A stretch of 64,000 nucleotides of DNA from Desarmillaria ectypa (GCA_030407005.1 JAUDYN010000005.1:3472001-3536000), one strand, 5' to 3'. Counted from the first letter of the stretch, positions 25,463-37,050 are shown. The notes: generated by a model from the sequence alone, not told the origin. Numbers and translations: made by a program.

Positions 25463-27102
25463 ATGTCTGGCATAATTCCTGCGAAATCTTCCCCTTCCAA
25501 GAACAAGAAGAACCGTGATAAAGATAAGGAGAAGAAAGAAAAGGCGGTATCGCAAGCTGTGCCTACCGAACGCCTCAAAACTGTCGTACGAAGGCTACCC
25601 CCCAATTTACCCGAGGAGATATTCTGGCAGAGCGTGCAGACATGGGTCACGGACGAGACCGTGATTTGGAAGACTTACTGTCCGGGCAAGTTTAGAAAAC
25701 GGTGCGCGTCCTCCTCTCTGGTAGCAGCAGCAGCATCTTACATCGAACAGCCTGGACAAGGAGAATATCCCGTCTCGCGCATATATCGCATTCAAGACCG
25801 AAGAACAGGTGGCAGAATTTGGCCAGGGATTTGACGGCCATGTATTCAAAGACAAAGCTGGTTGGTGCAGGCTGTTGAGACTGCCAGAGGTGTTGACTAT
25901 ATGCATCTACAGGAACCGAGTCTCAAGCTGTGGTAGAATTTGCACCGTACCAGAAGGTACCTATGGAAAAGAAGAAGCCGGATGCAAGGGTTGGTACCAT
26001 TGAGAAAGGTATGCCAACCAATAAAAACCTCTATCCGTCTTGGGACTCAATGCGATAACTCAATAGATGAAGATTACATATCCTTTATAGAGTCATTGAA
26101 CGCGGCTAATAATGCTGAACCTGTTTCCGTTGAGGCGCTTTGTGAGTCATGGATATTTCACAGATTCCAAGTGTTCATGGTTGTTCAGTGGCCTCAACGC
26201 AGCCTGCTTCGCAGCCCAAGACCACCGCTCTGCTGGAAGCGTTAAAGGCCGGGAAGAGTGCAGTCAAGGAGAAAGAAATCATACCTCGCATTCAGATCAA
26301 GGAATCGACGAACAACAAGAATGATTCAAAGAAGAAAGGTGGCCCGACAAACCAGAAGCCTGTCGAAACACCGAAGAAGGGTACTTCAAAAGTTCCTCCA
26401 GTGCCGACCCCCACGATGAACGCAAACCAGAAGAATGCACCCAAAGGTGCCGCTGCGCTTTCCAACGCGTCCGCAAAGGCTCTAAAGGCTCTCAGAGCAA
26501 CACGCAATCAATCGGCCCAGCAACCTCCGAAGGTTCCTACAGCTCTCAACACCTCTGTGCCTCCCTCTATCGATGCAGACTCTCCATCGACGAGTACCGC
26601 TCAACCTCCTCCTTCCCCTGCAAGTGCCGCCCGTCGTACGCGACCTATCATCGGGCTGGCGTCCAGGCACTTTGAGGCAGCCTTAAATGGGGCTGGTGTA
26701 GCGCCTGGTGAACGGCGTACCCGCCGTGGTGAGAAAGAGAAGGAAACTGGAGCTAGCAAGGAGCCAGCTGAGCAGCGTGAGGTCAAAGGAAGACCGATCT
26801 CCCCGAAGAAGGAGAGAGGTGGGAGGCGCGGTGCCCCTGCGAATGGTGGTGAAGCCTCTGTAAAAGTTCCCAGCATTTTGAAGCGGGATTCCCCTAAAGC
26901 AACGACGCTGAACATTAACGGAGATGAAGGGGCGGAAGGGAGCCCCATTATCGCGAACAAGCTTGAAAAGAGTAATCCGAGTAATGACAATCATTCCCTC
27001 CCGGCTTCGGTGATGCCGAACATTGTCCTTGGTCGCGGTGGAGGCCGACGAGGAAGGGGTAGGGGCCGAGGCGCGTTCTTTCCTGGCATGCGTGGAGGAT
27101 AA
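25463..27102 (+). CDS. UPF3: Nonsense-mediated mRNA decay factor UPF3
   Basis: UPF3 binds UPF2 and exon-junction or ribosome components and triggers decay of mRNAs with early stops. ATG 25463 is followed by a Lys-rich leader, then the Smg4/UPF3 RNP-like domain: LKTVVRRLPPNLPEEIFWQS and TYCPGKFRK. Removing an intron (about 25701-25750) continues to LDKENIPSRAYIAFKTEEQV and EFGQGFDGHVFKDKAG. A further exon gives VVEFAPYQKVP, and then DEDYISFIESLNA. The C-terminal half is a disordered Ala/Pro/Lys region ending in an Arg-Gly box (GRGGGRRGRGRGRGAFF), with TAA/TAG stops at about 27100-27105. Five or so introns. The RG-rich tail may add RNA binding (inference). Confidence 0.9.
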
Positions 27103-28516
27103 TAGCAGGCGTCGGAGGTTCGTTTGTTTCTCTCATTTTGTCGTGAACGAGACACTCAAACGACCACTCAGATTGCACTATTTTTGTTTGATTCGGTTTG
27201 CAGAGTGCATGGCCGTAGGCACTCGCCTGACGGCGAATTGCTACGGCCCTGACGGCACGTCCTCCCAGCTTGAAGCAACGGAACACGCTTGCAGTAGTCG
27301 TGGTCCATTCAGTACTACAGATATCCTGGCTTCGTGGAATCCGCAGCCATGTCTGTGTACGTTATTCTTTACTTTTTGACCGTGTACTTGTAAATTGTCC
27401 AGGATGTAACGAATCGAGGACGTATACACAGAACGTGTGACGGTACCAACCAATTGGACACAGCTGTACCCCCTAACAATGTAGGCCCCTCGTTTCCTTC
27501 TCGGCGTCGCGACGTCCGGGCCTCGCTAGATTCAACTCGCAAAGCCTTAAACCAGGTTCATGGCCAATTTGTCGCTAACAGCTTGCACTGCCCTTTCTTA
27601 AATGGGAGTACGTGTCTTTTCTTATCTCGTCTTATATAGTCTATATCTTACTGAATTGTGTCTCAGAGTCCAGGCTTTCGATAAGGTTTACATCTCAACG
27701 TTGTTAATGCCCCTTCAACCTTGGACTATATTTCGATTAGTACTTACGACATTACACTCCCTGATTCAATGTCACGCAATACTTCAGCCTGATGCAATGG
27801 CGCAATGCAGACAGTTTCTGGCTTAAACGTTATATACCGTGGTATCTGTCTGAAGTTGACGACCGCTCTCACTCGCACAGGCACATCATTGTCAATCAAA
27901 GGATATGGGGGTTATGGGGGTCAAGTCGGCAATAGATTTCTCATACAAGTAACGATGACTCGGAGTCAGGGCGTGGCACTTCATTGCCCGTGCGCGGAAA
28001 CATTCCACGATCAAAGGTTTGCCCGTTCTGTTATTCAATTCGTATATGGCGAACCGATTGGACCTAGATTGCGCCACTAGATTGCGCCATACTGTGCATG
28101 TCCACGCAAGGTAATATACTAATAGCCCTCAAACAGTGGCTTCCAGTTTTCGGTGGACATTCTGCGATTCCTGTGGTTGAGATTGCTCTACGGTATAACC
28201 AGAGGTCCGTTCAGATAGAAGCCGTAAACCATCCACGTATGTTCTCCTCCTTTTCCTCTCGGTATCTCCTTCCTCATAATAGCTCAGAGTTCATAGATAG
28301 CCTACGCTGTAACAACAGAAGCCGGTGATATTTTCGGTCGTTATCGAACGTGTGCTGATGCCAGCTAATCAGCCAATCAGATCACGCACATTAGTGGTCG
28401 TGTGCGCGAGCACGTTCATGTGCACACGAGCGAATGACCCCTTTCAGTCTCAGCGAAATAGCAGGCCTTCTAATACCAAGAAGTCTTCGAAAACCCAGTG
28501 GCCCTCTGCTCCCATC
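27103..28516. other. Intergenic, no recognisable gene
   Basis: About 1.4 kb between UPF3 and the bHLH gene. Several short plus-strand frames (27454-27639, 27602-27826, 27805-28080) were checked and none shows a known domain or a convincing spliced continuation. A nine-base repeat 'gattgcgcca' occurs twice at about 28067-28090. The bHLH frame is open upstream to a GTG at 28325, with ATG codons at 28358 and 28517. Confidence 0.4.
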
Positions 28517-29515
28517 ATGCCGTACACCAAAGACACGTACGCCGCCAGCTGCAATCCTGCTCGCCGGGTGAAACAGGCAGCTCCCATTGTCTCTACATCT
28601 ATCTCACACCCTACACTTCTTCCCAAACGACCAAGTATGCCAAGTCCTCCTGCGGAAGGCAGAGACCAGACGGAGACGACCCCGTCTCCAGTACCAGCCC
28701 CTGGCCCCGCCAAGCGGGGTCGGAAGCCTGGAACGATGTCCCGCAGCGCGCGCGAAGCCCAGCGAAAGCTGAACCATTCTATCATCGAGAAAGCTCGGCG
28801 GACTAAGATAAACGAGGCGTTGGCCACATTGAGACAACTTGTCCCCGACAACTTTGGTCAGGCCGAGGAGCAGGTCACTAGGGAGGAAGACGATGACGAT
28901 GACAATGACGACGGAGAGTATGGCACGAAGAAGAAACCAGTGACGGGCAAGAAGGCGGAGAAAGAGAAGGAGTTCAAGTTGGAGATCCTGGTCAGGACTG
29001 TGGCTTACATGCAACATTTGCTTGAGAAGGTGAAGGAAGTGGAAGTTGATGGCCCGCAGAAGAAGCGTAAGCGGGAGGATGGGGAGCAAGAGGATGAACG
29101 AGAGATAGTTGCAAGGAAGAGGCAGAATCTCGGAGGTGACTCCGGGCGTCTTCCATCGATATCGACGTGGCTCCCAAGCATCGATTCTAGTTTACTGTCG
29201 CCGTCAGAGCGCCAGATTCTAACATCCCCCCAGGTTCCATTCGACGGAGTCACCCAACTACCTTCACCGCCGTCCTCGACTCACTTTACTCCCACTGTGC
29301 ATTCTTTTCAAGCTCCGCCTGCCCTGACCCTTGAGCCTGTAGCGATGGAAGCGAGAACGCTGGATGAGGAATCTGCTGCGTCGTTGTTGCTGCATATCAG
29401 TTCATCGAGGTCTTCCATTTCGAGAAGCTCTCCTCTGAATGGTCAACGGCCTTCAGAAAGGAGGAACAAGATTCAGCCTCTAACGCCGGGCTCAATGTTG
29501 GGGTTGAAACCTTGA
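28517..29515 (+). CDS. bHLH transcription factor
   Basis: A nuclear basic helix-loop-helix regulator. The basic region and helix 1 read RKLNHSIIEKARRTKINEAL (His, Glu and Arg at the E-box-contacting positions), followed by ATLRQLVP. A long acidic loop (EEDDDDDNDDGE) leads to helix 2, FKLEILVRTVAYMQHLLEKV. AT-hook-like KRGRKPG precedes the domain, and KKRKRE follows as a likely nuclear localisation signal. The C-terminal region is Ser/Pro rich and ends TPGSMLGLKP, TGA 29513-29515. It is a single exon. The start could be ATG 28517 (MPYTKDTYAAS, chosen) or in-frame ATG 28358. An unusually long acidic loop splits the two helices. Targets unknown. Confidence 0.85.
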   Translation: MPYTKDTYAASCNPARRVKQAAPIVSTSISHPTLLPKRPSMPSPPAEGRDQTETTPSPVPAPGPAKRGRKPGTMSRSAREAQRKLNHSIIEKARRTKINEALATLRQLVPDNFGQAEEQVTREEDDDDDNDDGEYGTKKKPVTGKKAEKEKEFKLEILVRTVAYMQHLLEKVKEVEVDGPQKKRKREDGEQEDEREIVARKRQNLGGDSGRLPSISTWLPSIDSSLLSPSERQILTSPQVPFDGVTQLPSPPSSTHFTPTVHSFQAPPALTLEPVAMEARTLDEESAASLLLHISSSRSSISRSSPLNGQRPSERRNKIQPLTPGSMLGLKP

Positions 29516-29822
29516 GACTGGGGATCATTATCATTATTTTTTCCCGCTCAGATGGACAATTAGTTTGTATCCTGTTGTATAACTGTTTCAGACCAGTACC
29601 ACTCGACCGAAGTGGTCCATGACGATAACTGTAGTTCTCCTCTTTGTAACATATATGTATCGATGTGAAAGCGGATTTTACAAGATTTTACGTCGCAGTT
29701 TGCGGTTGGGTTTCATTTGCCGTCAAGTAGCCGGTCTCTGCTCTCAACAAAGACCAACATTACGCAAGTTTCCTTCTTTTAGGCGTCAGTCCCCCAGTTT
29801 TGAAAGGCAAGTCTTATCGAAA
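29516..29822. other. Intergenic / possible 5' UTR of the F-box gene
   Basis: About 300 bp. The F-box frame is open upstream to an ATG at 29619, but that 68-residue extension has no F-box-family character, so I treat it as leader or promoter. Confidence 0.35.
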
Positions 29823-31565
29823 ATGTTTGTATTTCAACGTTACGGTCGCGTCGATGCTAGCGAAAAGCTGCGATCAAGGTCTTCAAGTGCTATGCCGGCC
29901 CATCGTGTTGGGGATGACGGCTATGCAGGTACGAGCTCCGCGAGTAACTATAAGGCTTGCCATGTTAACGGCCCTGCAGAGTTTGAGTATACTGACGGTG
30001 TGCACAAATATCTCCGCAGGACTTGCCCCCACCTTCTTGACAGCAACAATCCTCCCTCAGAGATAGAAGCCAGAAATATCGTGTCTTTCATTCACGATGC
30101 CCAGTCTGAGTTACAGGAAGCAGACATGGAAATCTTATCTTTGCAAAAAGCGATGAAGCTGGCCAAGGAGAAACGTTCTCGCATTGCCCATTGCATTGTC
30201 GCTCCCTTAACAATTCTTTCATCTATCCGTCGAGTTCCTCCAGAGATATTGAGCCTTATCTTTGCATGGGCCTTGCCCACGAAGACGTACCACGTTTTCG
30301 ATGTTAAAAGTGTGCCGTGGGTGCTAGGACAAGTCTGCAGTCGCTGGCGAGCCGCAGCGTTATCATTCGCGTCTCTCTGGTCAACTTTTACACTCACAAA
30401 ATACCCCCGTCGCGCGTCGCTGCATCCCGACTACCTCGTCTTCTTGCTGAATTCTGCCCTATCGCGTTCGCGCCACAAAGGATTGTCGTTCCACTACTCG
30501 CCACACACGCGCAGATACCCTCACAACCACCTTTTTATCCAAGCTCTCGTTCGTCATGCGTTTCGCTGGTCCCACGTTACTCTGACTGGTGTACCAGAGG
30601 ATCTCGTTCCACACTTCTTCCCCGCAAAAGGCAAATTGTTAGCCTTGCAGCGTCTGGTACTTGGGCGGCAGAGTATAGGATTTGCCGATCTCTTTGAACA
30701 GGCGCCCCGGCTACACGATGTCACTTACCAGCCTCCACCTCCACAGTCATCAACATTCTCTTTCCCATGGTCCCAGCTAACGAGCATTGCCATACAAGAT
30801 CGCTTCAACACGGTCGTGTCGGTCATCACACTCTGCACAAAGCTCGAATGCCTAACCTACCAACTAGGTTTTCTCGCTATCTGGTGGGATAGGAATAGTG
30901 TCGTGGGCCCAAGACTCGTGCATAACAAACTTCGCATGCTGCGGCTTGACTGCCCGGCTATCCTGCTTCCCATCGTCTCCTTCCCATCTTTACAGTCTCT
31001 TGAGATAGATGGTCCCAGCCCTGAAGAGTATTTGGGTCCGCTCGCAAGCTTCATACAAACATCTGGCTGTTCTCTCCAGACGCTGAGTCTTCTAATGTTC
31101 AAGGGTATCCCACATGACCTCTATGAGGTTTTGAAGTTATGTTCTGAGGTGTACAACCTGAAACTAGAAATCAAAGATCCGGGGGCAGCCTTCAAGGATC
31201 TCCTCAAGTTTCTGTCACAGAGGGGGGAGAACCGTGAAGCGGAAGTCAGCCCTGTGTTGCCAAAGCTGAGGCGTCTTCATATTGGCGTCCGACGAGATCC
31301 TGGTGATGATGCCTTGACAAGCGAGCAAGAAGCTTCGTCTTACAGTATGGTGGATATGATAGGCTGTCGGTGGGCAGCGAGCAGAGATTCTGGGGAGAGA
31401 TTGCGCTCAATTGTTTACTGCGCCGATTTTGCTAATGATTTGAAGCCTTCAGAGATAGACAGGCTGGAGGCGATGAAGAAGGAAGGGCTTAAGGTCTCAG
31501 TGTCACTTAACGGTGAGTTTGGTTTCCTTTCTGCCGCCGGCTACGGACGGATTCTAAATGATTGA
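29823..31565 (+). CDS. F-box domain protein of the basidiomycete type
   Basis: F-box proteins are substrate adaptors of SCF ubiquitin ligases. A helix with heptad character (RNIVSFIHDAQSELQEADME) precedes the F-box core RRVPPEILSLIFAWALP, followed by VPWVLGQVCSRWRAAALS and LWSTFTL. This order (coiled-coil, I/VPPEILSxIF, then VC..WR..A...P.LW) is the common architecture of the large Agaricomycete F-box family. The remaining about 400 residues have irregular leucine-rich character (LQRLVLGR, LRMLRLDCPAI, LQSLEIDG, LQTLSLLMF, LKLEI). ATG 29823 was chosen over 29619. It ends at TGA 31563-31565. It is a single long exon, which is common in this family. The target is unknown. Confidence 0.85.
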   Translation: MFVFQRYGRVDASEKLRSRSSSAMPAHRVGDDGYAGTSSASNYKACHVNGPAEFEYTDGVHKYLRRTCPHLLDSNNPPSEIEARNIVSFIHDAQSELQEADMEILSLQKAMKLAKEKRSRIAHCIVAPLTILSSIRRVPPEILSLIFAWALPTKTYHVFDVKSVPWVLGQVCSRWRAAALSFASLWSTFTLTKYPRRASLHPDYLVFLLNSALSRSRHKGLSFHYSPHTRRYPHNHLFIQALVRHAFRWSHVTLTGVPEDLVPHFFPAKGKLLALQRLVLGRQSIGFADLFEQAPRLHDVTYQPPPPQSSTFSFPWSQLTSIAIQDRFNTVVSVITLCTKLECLTYQLGFLAIWWDRNSVVGPRLVHNKLRMLRLDCPAILLPIVSFPSLQSLEIDGPSPEEYLGPLASFIQTSGCSLQTLSLLMFKGIPHDLYEVLKLCSEVYNLKLEIKDPGAAFKDLLKFLSQRGENREAEVSPVLPKLRRLHIGVRRDPGDDALTSEQEASSYSMVDMIGCRWAASRDSGERLRSIVYCADFANDLKPSEIDRLEAMKKEGLKVSVSLNGEFGFLSAAGYGRILND

Positions 31566-32259
31566 CAGACATAAAAGTCATCTGAGAATTTTTTGACTGC
31601 TCTTGAATCTTGAACAAGTGTCGAATTGCATATTTCCAGCCCTGTTCAACAATATTCACCAGACTTTGAGTCACCGCAATTATCTTGTTGTTGCCTGTGA
31701 AGTATAATTACAAGATAATTGATCTGTTTTGATCGTCTTCTCGCTCCACCATACCACCTGCTAGGGCCACAGCTACCTGCCAGATTTCATTGCGTCTAGA
31801 ATCTCTATCAGCAAGTTTTATCTGGTTTCTATTAGCACTAGAGTGCCATTCTACATTAAGGTCGCTGGCTCTGTATAAACTTAACACAAAAACTTGAGCC
31901 TATCTGTCACTGACCGGTTGGAGTTCCAATCAAGTTGTTGAGATCGAACGAATTGAACCTCTATCTTTCAAAATTCGAGATCATATACAGGTTCACATTC
32001 ATATAAGAGCTAGATGGGGTCAAGGTTTCGTATGTCTTCGCGGTCACGTGTACAGCTCTTGCAGAAGATTATATATTTCCGAGCCAGATAAGCCTGGATG
32101 AGGGAGACGACGTAAAATCGTAACTTTCGACACCCTCCCCCTTACCAGTAGTCCTTCCCATCAGCCGTAGATGCCATCGCAGCGCATTAAACTGCTGTTG
32201 ATTCAAGGGCAGATTACACAGACACTTGCTACCTCCTAGATGCGACTTGGAGTATTGAC

Positions 32260-32365
32260 AAGATTGACAGTTATATAAGTGAACACGGAGTAATAAATAT
32301 GCCTACCAATTAATACGGTTAGTGTAGCTATTATTCATAAGATATTGAATGAATAGATGTGCTGT
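32260..32365 (+). repeat. Imperfect direct repeat, copy A
   Basis: Shares with copy B the ordered blocks TATAAGTGAA, CGGAGTAATAA (CGGAATAATAA in B), TACCAA, TTAGT/TTAGTAC, TAGCTA and GATATTGAAT...AATGAATAG, with small indels between them. Read by eye only. Confidence 0.6.
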
Positions 32366-32627
32366 AAGGGTGTATTCTCTTCTCTGAAATGGCAGAGTAT
32401 TGATGCTGGACGGCCTGAATATCACTAGTACCACGCCTTCTGATAAGCAGTAGCCTTACCCAGTGTCGCGCTACTCTGATTTCGATACAGGCTAAGGGTG
32501 TCTGGAACAGGGGTCTAGAAAAAAACGGGTTCATCGCGGCCTCATTTATGCAGGGATAGTCTCAGGGAAGAGCATATAATGGTTAGCCTCGCTCTGCCCA
32601 TGAATGCATGACTTTGTACATATATAC

Positions 32628-32740
32628 AAGTCGTCGGTCATATAAGTGAAAGCGGAATAATAACGGCCACATATACCAACCATTTAGTACAGCTAATATA
32701 GCTACTTAAATTGATAGAATATTGAATTCAAATGAATAGG
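32628..32740 (+). repeat. Imperfect direct repeat, copy B
   Basis: Second copy, about 370 bp downstream of copy A in the same orientation and with the same order of blocks, ending AATATTGAATTCAAATGAATAGG. It may be a local duplication or two members of a short dispersed element. Confidence 0.6.
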
Positions 32741-32794
32741 TGGTCTAGATCTAATCCGTGAACAATGGGGAGGGACTGATCCCTTTGTCTTTAA

Positions 32795-33555
32795 TCATGG
32801 CGCCAGTCTTTCAACATTCCACTCGCCGCCTTCCTTTCTAAGATACCTCACGCGGTCATGTAGTCTTGACGGTTTCCCCGACCAGAACTCTACCTCGCTA
32901 AGCCATGATGAGTACTTTTGAGGTGAACTCCAAAAAAAAAAAAAAAAAAAAAAAAAAACAAGACACACCTAGGTAGCACTCTCCACCCGCCCCAGAAATC
33001 CGGCACCTCCACCTCTTTACCCTCGAATCGCACCTTAAGTTCCTCTAATCGAGCCGTTACTTCTCCTTCCCCAACTACGCTGCTCTGTTTGCTGGCCCAA
33101 GCCCCCAACTGGCTCTCCCTCGGCCGCGAGCGAAAATATGCCTCCGTCTCCTCCTTCGACACCCGCTCGGCCTTTCCTACCACCCTTACGCTCCGATGCG
33201 CCTCCCTCCAGTAGAACACCAACGCGCAGTTCGGATTTGCGCAAAGTTCGAGGCTCTTCCGCGAGGTATAGTTGGTATAAAAGACGAATCCCTTGTCATC
33301 GACTTGTTTCAGTAGAACTTGGCGGGAAGAAGGAATGCCGTCTAGAGTGCAGGTAGAAAGTGCCATCGATTCAGGCTCGGATACGGGGGAAGACTCGGAG
33401 GAAGCTTCAGAGAACCATGCCTTGAACTGTTCGAGGGGATCGCTGTCTACGGATTGGGGGGAAAGGGATGCTGTACCATTGTATTGGTTACGCCCGATGA
33501 CTTTAACCGTGGTCGATTCAGATGCATCAGTGGCCAGCGACGTTGGGAGGAACAT
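32795..33555 (-). CDS. Pyridoxamine 5'-phosphate oxidase
   Basis: FMN enzyme that makes pyridoxal 5'-phosphate from pyridoxine or pyridoxamine phosphate (PDX3/PNPO family). ATG 33555. Landmarks: [43 protein letters not shown], the FMN-binding [65 protein letters not shown], then after one intron [19 protein letters not shown] with the family's final NVERLAP and TGA at 32795-32797. The last intron contains an uninterrupted T27 (sense strand). The length of about 230 residues matches the family. The PLP product serves amino-acid enzymes generally. The nearby PAL does not use PLP, so adjacency is probably accidental. Confidence 0.93.
32932..32958. repeat. A27 homopolymer (T27 on the coding strand) in the last PdxH-type gene intron
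   Basis: Twenty-seven consecutive A on the plus strand. In the transcript it is a poly-U run upstream of the 3' splice site. Confidence 0.9.
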
Positions 33556-34741
33556 GATGAATCGGATGAGAAAGCAATCTTAAGCCTAGGCTCATTGAGG
33601 AGCAGCGGCGGAGCACCGGATCGTGACTCCGGGCCTTGGTGCAAATAGTTCGATTACAGTTCTAGCCACCCCTTAGGTCGGTCTTCTCAGGTCTTCGCAT
33701 CAAGAGTCATGTTTAACCCTGGCTAATGTAAATTGCCTGTTCTAACCTGTTCCGATGTACATATACTGATGCAACAATAAGTTATTCAAAAATATACCTG
33801 ATCCCTCTGTTGTACTAATACTAGCATAGGAAGGTATTTCCACACTTTGCAAAGGGCCCTGAAGCAAAGGGAGCGATGGCCAACTCGACGAAGTTGTTAG
33901 CAGCCTAGCGTGCTGCACGGTCTGAACCCGAGGTGGCGACAGGATAGATACTACTCTAGATTCAAATTATATCATACGAAATATACGTGCTTTTCAATTA
34001 CCACTTTAGCTATGTGTGACCACTCGTCGCAACAAGTAGTAACCATTGAAGAAGTTGTCTGGTTAGATGCTTGTGAAACGATGTTGTAACGAGATATACT
34101 TCGAGAGATTACTGCGGGTGAAGATCTTATGGTATAATGGTTACACCACCTTACAACAATTATGACATTTGACCTGCTGATATATCCTACTTATATGGGG
34201 GGTCATAAGCATTGTGCACAACTACATAAAATACTCGACGTTACAACAATTATATGCGGGCTGTAATTGCTTACATGCCTTTCCCAAATTTAGCGATGCT
34301 TCGGGGAAAGCAACCTGTGGATGAATATAGCCGCGTTGTTCTCCGTGTAATATATAGGATATCTCATTGACGCAAATGGCCTCGAATAGAAACAGGATCC
34401 CAAGTTCATTTTGGAACTTGGCTCTACCGTGAGTAATCCATCGCAGAGTTCATCGAAACGAAGATCTTGCATCTTGAGTGTCGTTGTAGAAAGCCAGAAG
34501 ACTTTGAATGTCATTTTGAGTCTAGGTCGCAAGGACATTCGACAAGGCTCACTGCCACAGTAGAGGAAGACGCCTAGTGGACGTATTGGGAGTAGACCAT
34601 ACTCTAAGTATTTAGTACGTAGTGTACACAGACTCCTCTACCTAAATTTGAGGTTGCGTCTCACTCTATACCATCCGAATTGTAGCTATACCCTTGGAAG
34701 CCTTCGCATCTGAACCGACAAAGAATAATCTGCTTTTTCAG
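33556..34741. other. Intergenic, no recognisable gene
   Basis: About 1.2 kb separating housekeeping genes on the left from the methyltransferase/PAL/halogenase group on the right. AT-rich, with 'ttacaacaattat' repeated at about 34151 and 34241. Open frames (for example 34290-34538 minus) have no recognised domain. Confidence 0.45.
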
Positions 34742-36657
34742 TCAAAGTGTTAAGACCACTTCTCCAGGTAGCGCTGCTTCGTTGTCACTAGGTGACAGAC
34801 TTTCTGTAGCTACCATAGCTACGACGTCACATTCAATGACGGATAATTTGGTTCGAAGCGGGTACACTGTAGTTATCCGTAGTCCCGCATTTCGAATTAT
34901 ACTGTCCCATTCAAGCTAGAAGGCCGTTAGCACTACGGCAGCGTGCCATCAAGTCTAACATACTAAAGAACGTTCACGGGCGTTGTACACTCCAAGGAGA
35001 TGGACACCAAGGCCAAGGTTCATTTTCGCGCAAACACCGAAATTCAAGGGCACACAGGGCGGCGGTAAAGTTACTGCATACTTCTCGGCACCAGTGAGCA
35101 TTCGGAGGCTCTCGTCGTATTGATCCTGTGAGATGGACAATATGGTGCAAGGTTGAGCAACATACTCAATGATGATGACTTTGACCTGTGGCCCGACTTA
35201 ACACTGATTGACTTGATTTCTGCGCGCACAGCACTTACTGCCCCATGAATTGCCGGAATATTTTTGAGTATCGCAGTCTGCAGGCTATATGTCAGTATCG
35301 ATGACAAGCTGAAGAGGGTCTGACATACACAGTCTTGATCTGTCCAGTCATGACTGAGCGAATATGTAAAGGGTTAGTATCAGAGAAACCTGAGGACACA
35401 GAACTCACAGAACCAATCGAAACACATAAGCCGTGTTTCCAGGTGTTCGCGCTTGCGGTGTCCTGAAATCGTGCGCTTCAACGATGATTCGCCCATCTTG
35501 AACCGCCACTGGACTTTCCCGGCTAACGTTCGCTCTTGTTATAGGGATGACTTCCGGTAGGTCTTGGATCACAAATGTGACATCTTCGAGACTACAGCTT
35601 GAGTTCAACAAAAATGTCGTTATATGTAACTTAAAAGTGATGCTTACATTCGTGCCAGGGAGATGGTAAGATATCCTTGACCCCCTCCACAATCGACGAT
35701 GGTTTGGCTATTCAGACTTTTCCAAGGAAAATCAACCAGCAGAGCCGATTCAGCAGCATCTCCATAAGTCTGATCGGTAATTGAGTGCTAGGTTCCAAAA
35801 AGCTGAAAAGGTACACATACCCGCACGGAGTTTGCCCATTGTTGAAGCTCAGCAGGGTTGGCTTTGAGGTAGTCGAAGAGGGAAAGCGGAGTGTGATGGG
35901 AGAGCTGGAATGCGGTCTCCAGCGGCGAGGTTGAGTATTTCCAATCAGGATGGGTGATAGCATCAAGCAATGAATCCGCAATTTTCCCTTTACCCGGTGT
36001 ACTGGAGGAAAGTTAAGATGGACACCCCAGAAAAATAAGATGGCGTACAGCGCCCATTTTCGCCCGTTTCTCCCTACGCACAGTTCCAATGCAGGACGAT
36101 TGAGCGCATACACTCCTTCATTCTTTTCATGTAGCCATCCTTCCGCAGCAAGATATCGGAGAATTGCCGTCAGCTTGAACGGGTCAAGGTCCAAGAATTG
36201 ATGGAGCTGTTGCACATGTAATCCAGTGGTTCTGTAGGCATTTTCGGAGAGCTTGTCGATAACACCAGTTCTAAGAACTATATCCAAACACGCTGCGTCG
36301 TAAGGAGCTAGAGTTTGTTCAACCACTTTCTCGTACGGAGACTGCAAAAGCGTTTTGAGTTGACCCTAAGTACACCGTCAGATAATGCGCCGACCAAAAT
36401 CGCGAAAACCTACAATGCATGCTTCGTAATTTATAAATAAGCATATGAAAATGAATAGAACAATATCGAGACTTCACACCTAGTGCAAGTCTCCGAGCTT
36501 CATATAAGCGTGGGGAGGGTAGGAACTCCGGAGCATCTAATGGATGGGGTTCAATACTGAACGTCGATAACTGTGGCAGTTTTGCCTTCGTCAGTTCCTC
36601 TCGGAACGTATCCAGAGCGCGGTTTAGGCTGATTTGCAGCACGTCAAGCTCAGACAT
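34742..36657 (-). CDS. SAM-dependent O-methyltransferase (cluster member)
   Basis: Small-molecule O-methyltransferase, class I. ATG 36657 starts MSELDVLQISLNRALDT. The dimerisation region includes YEKVVEQTLAPYDAACLDIV and LDLDPFKLTAILRYLAAEGW. The SAM glycine loop is TIVDCGGGQGYLTIS. VTFVIQDLPEVI is the acidic strand. GNTAYVFRLVL continues after an intron to HDWTDQDC, the catalytic His block. LNFGVCAKMNLGLGVHLLG follows, and a final exon has LEWDSIIRNAGLRITT and PLRTKLSVIEC, ending LPGEVVLTL, TGA at 34742-34744. About seven introns. Frame intact. It is in tandem with PAL (392 bp apart), so a role in methylating a phenol or carboxyl made by the cluster is likely but inferred. Its glycine loop and C-terminus differ from the methyltransferase at the left edge. 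Confidence 0.87.
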
Positions 36658-37050
36658 ATCCTTCAAGATGGCGTTGTAGTGGGCCACTCTTCGATGAAGG
36701 CGACATTTATGCTTAACGATTGAACAGGTTAGCGCTAAGTGGGGATGCACTATCGAAGCTAACTCACTTCCAGAAGCAGAACCTGGGAAGATAATTTTGG
36801 ATGATTGCACCCGTACCAACATTTGCCCCCGAAAGTTGCTTAGCGGATATACTGAAATGTGAATACCGGAAGCTAACAGAAATTTGAAACCAACGGGAGT
36901 CCCCTGTGAGATTGAAAGGGCATAGCAAATCCGCTACGGACTCTAACAATTCATCTCAGCTCGTTGACTGAGAGAGAGCCAGTTCGGCGGTCAAAAGAAA
37001 ACATTCATTCAATTTGGGCGTTTACTTGGGTTGTATCTTGGCTATACACA
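36658..37050. other. Intergenic between PAL stop and methyltransferase start
   Basis: 393 bp with the PAL 3' UTR and the methyltransferase promoter, both genes on the minus strand. An open frame continues 5' of the chosen methyltransferase start to about 36822, so a longer N-terminus is possible. Confidence 0.4.

Larger units (their letters stand above)
31566..32794. other. Gene-free stretch with a diverged two-copy repeat
   Basis: About 1.2 kb of AT-rich sequence without a supported gene. It contains two related blocks of about 100 bp at 32260-32365 and 32628-32740, listed separately. 'Tcacgtgtac' near 32043 contains a palindromic CACGTG E-box core. Confidence 0.45.

Noticed and set aside
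25105..25650. Minus-strand open frame of 181 codons
   Set aside because: It overlaps the UPF3 start region on the other strand and shows no domain.
34130..34200. tRNA-like words (GGTATAATGGTTA resembles a D-arm)
   Set aside because: No matching acceptor stem, anticodon arm or GTTCRANNC T-arm follows within 60 nt.
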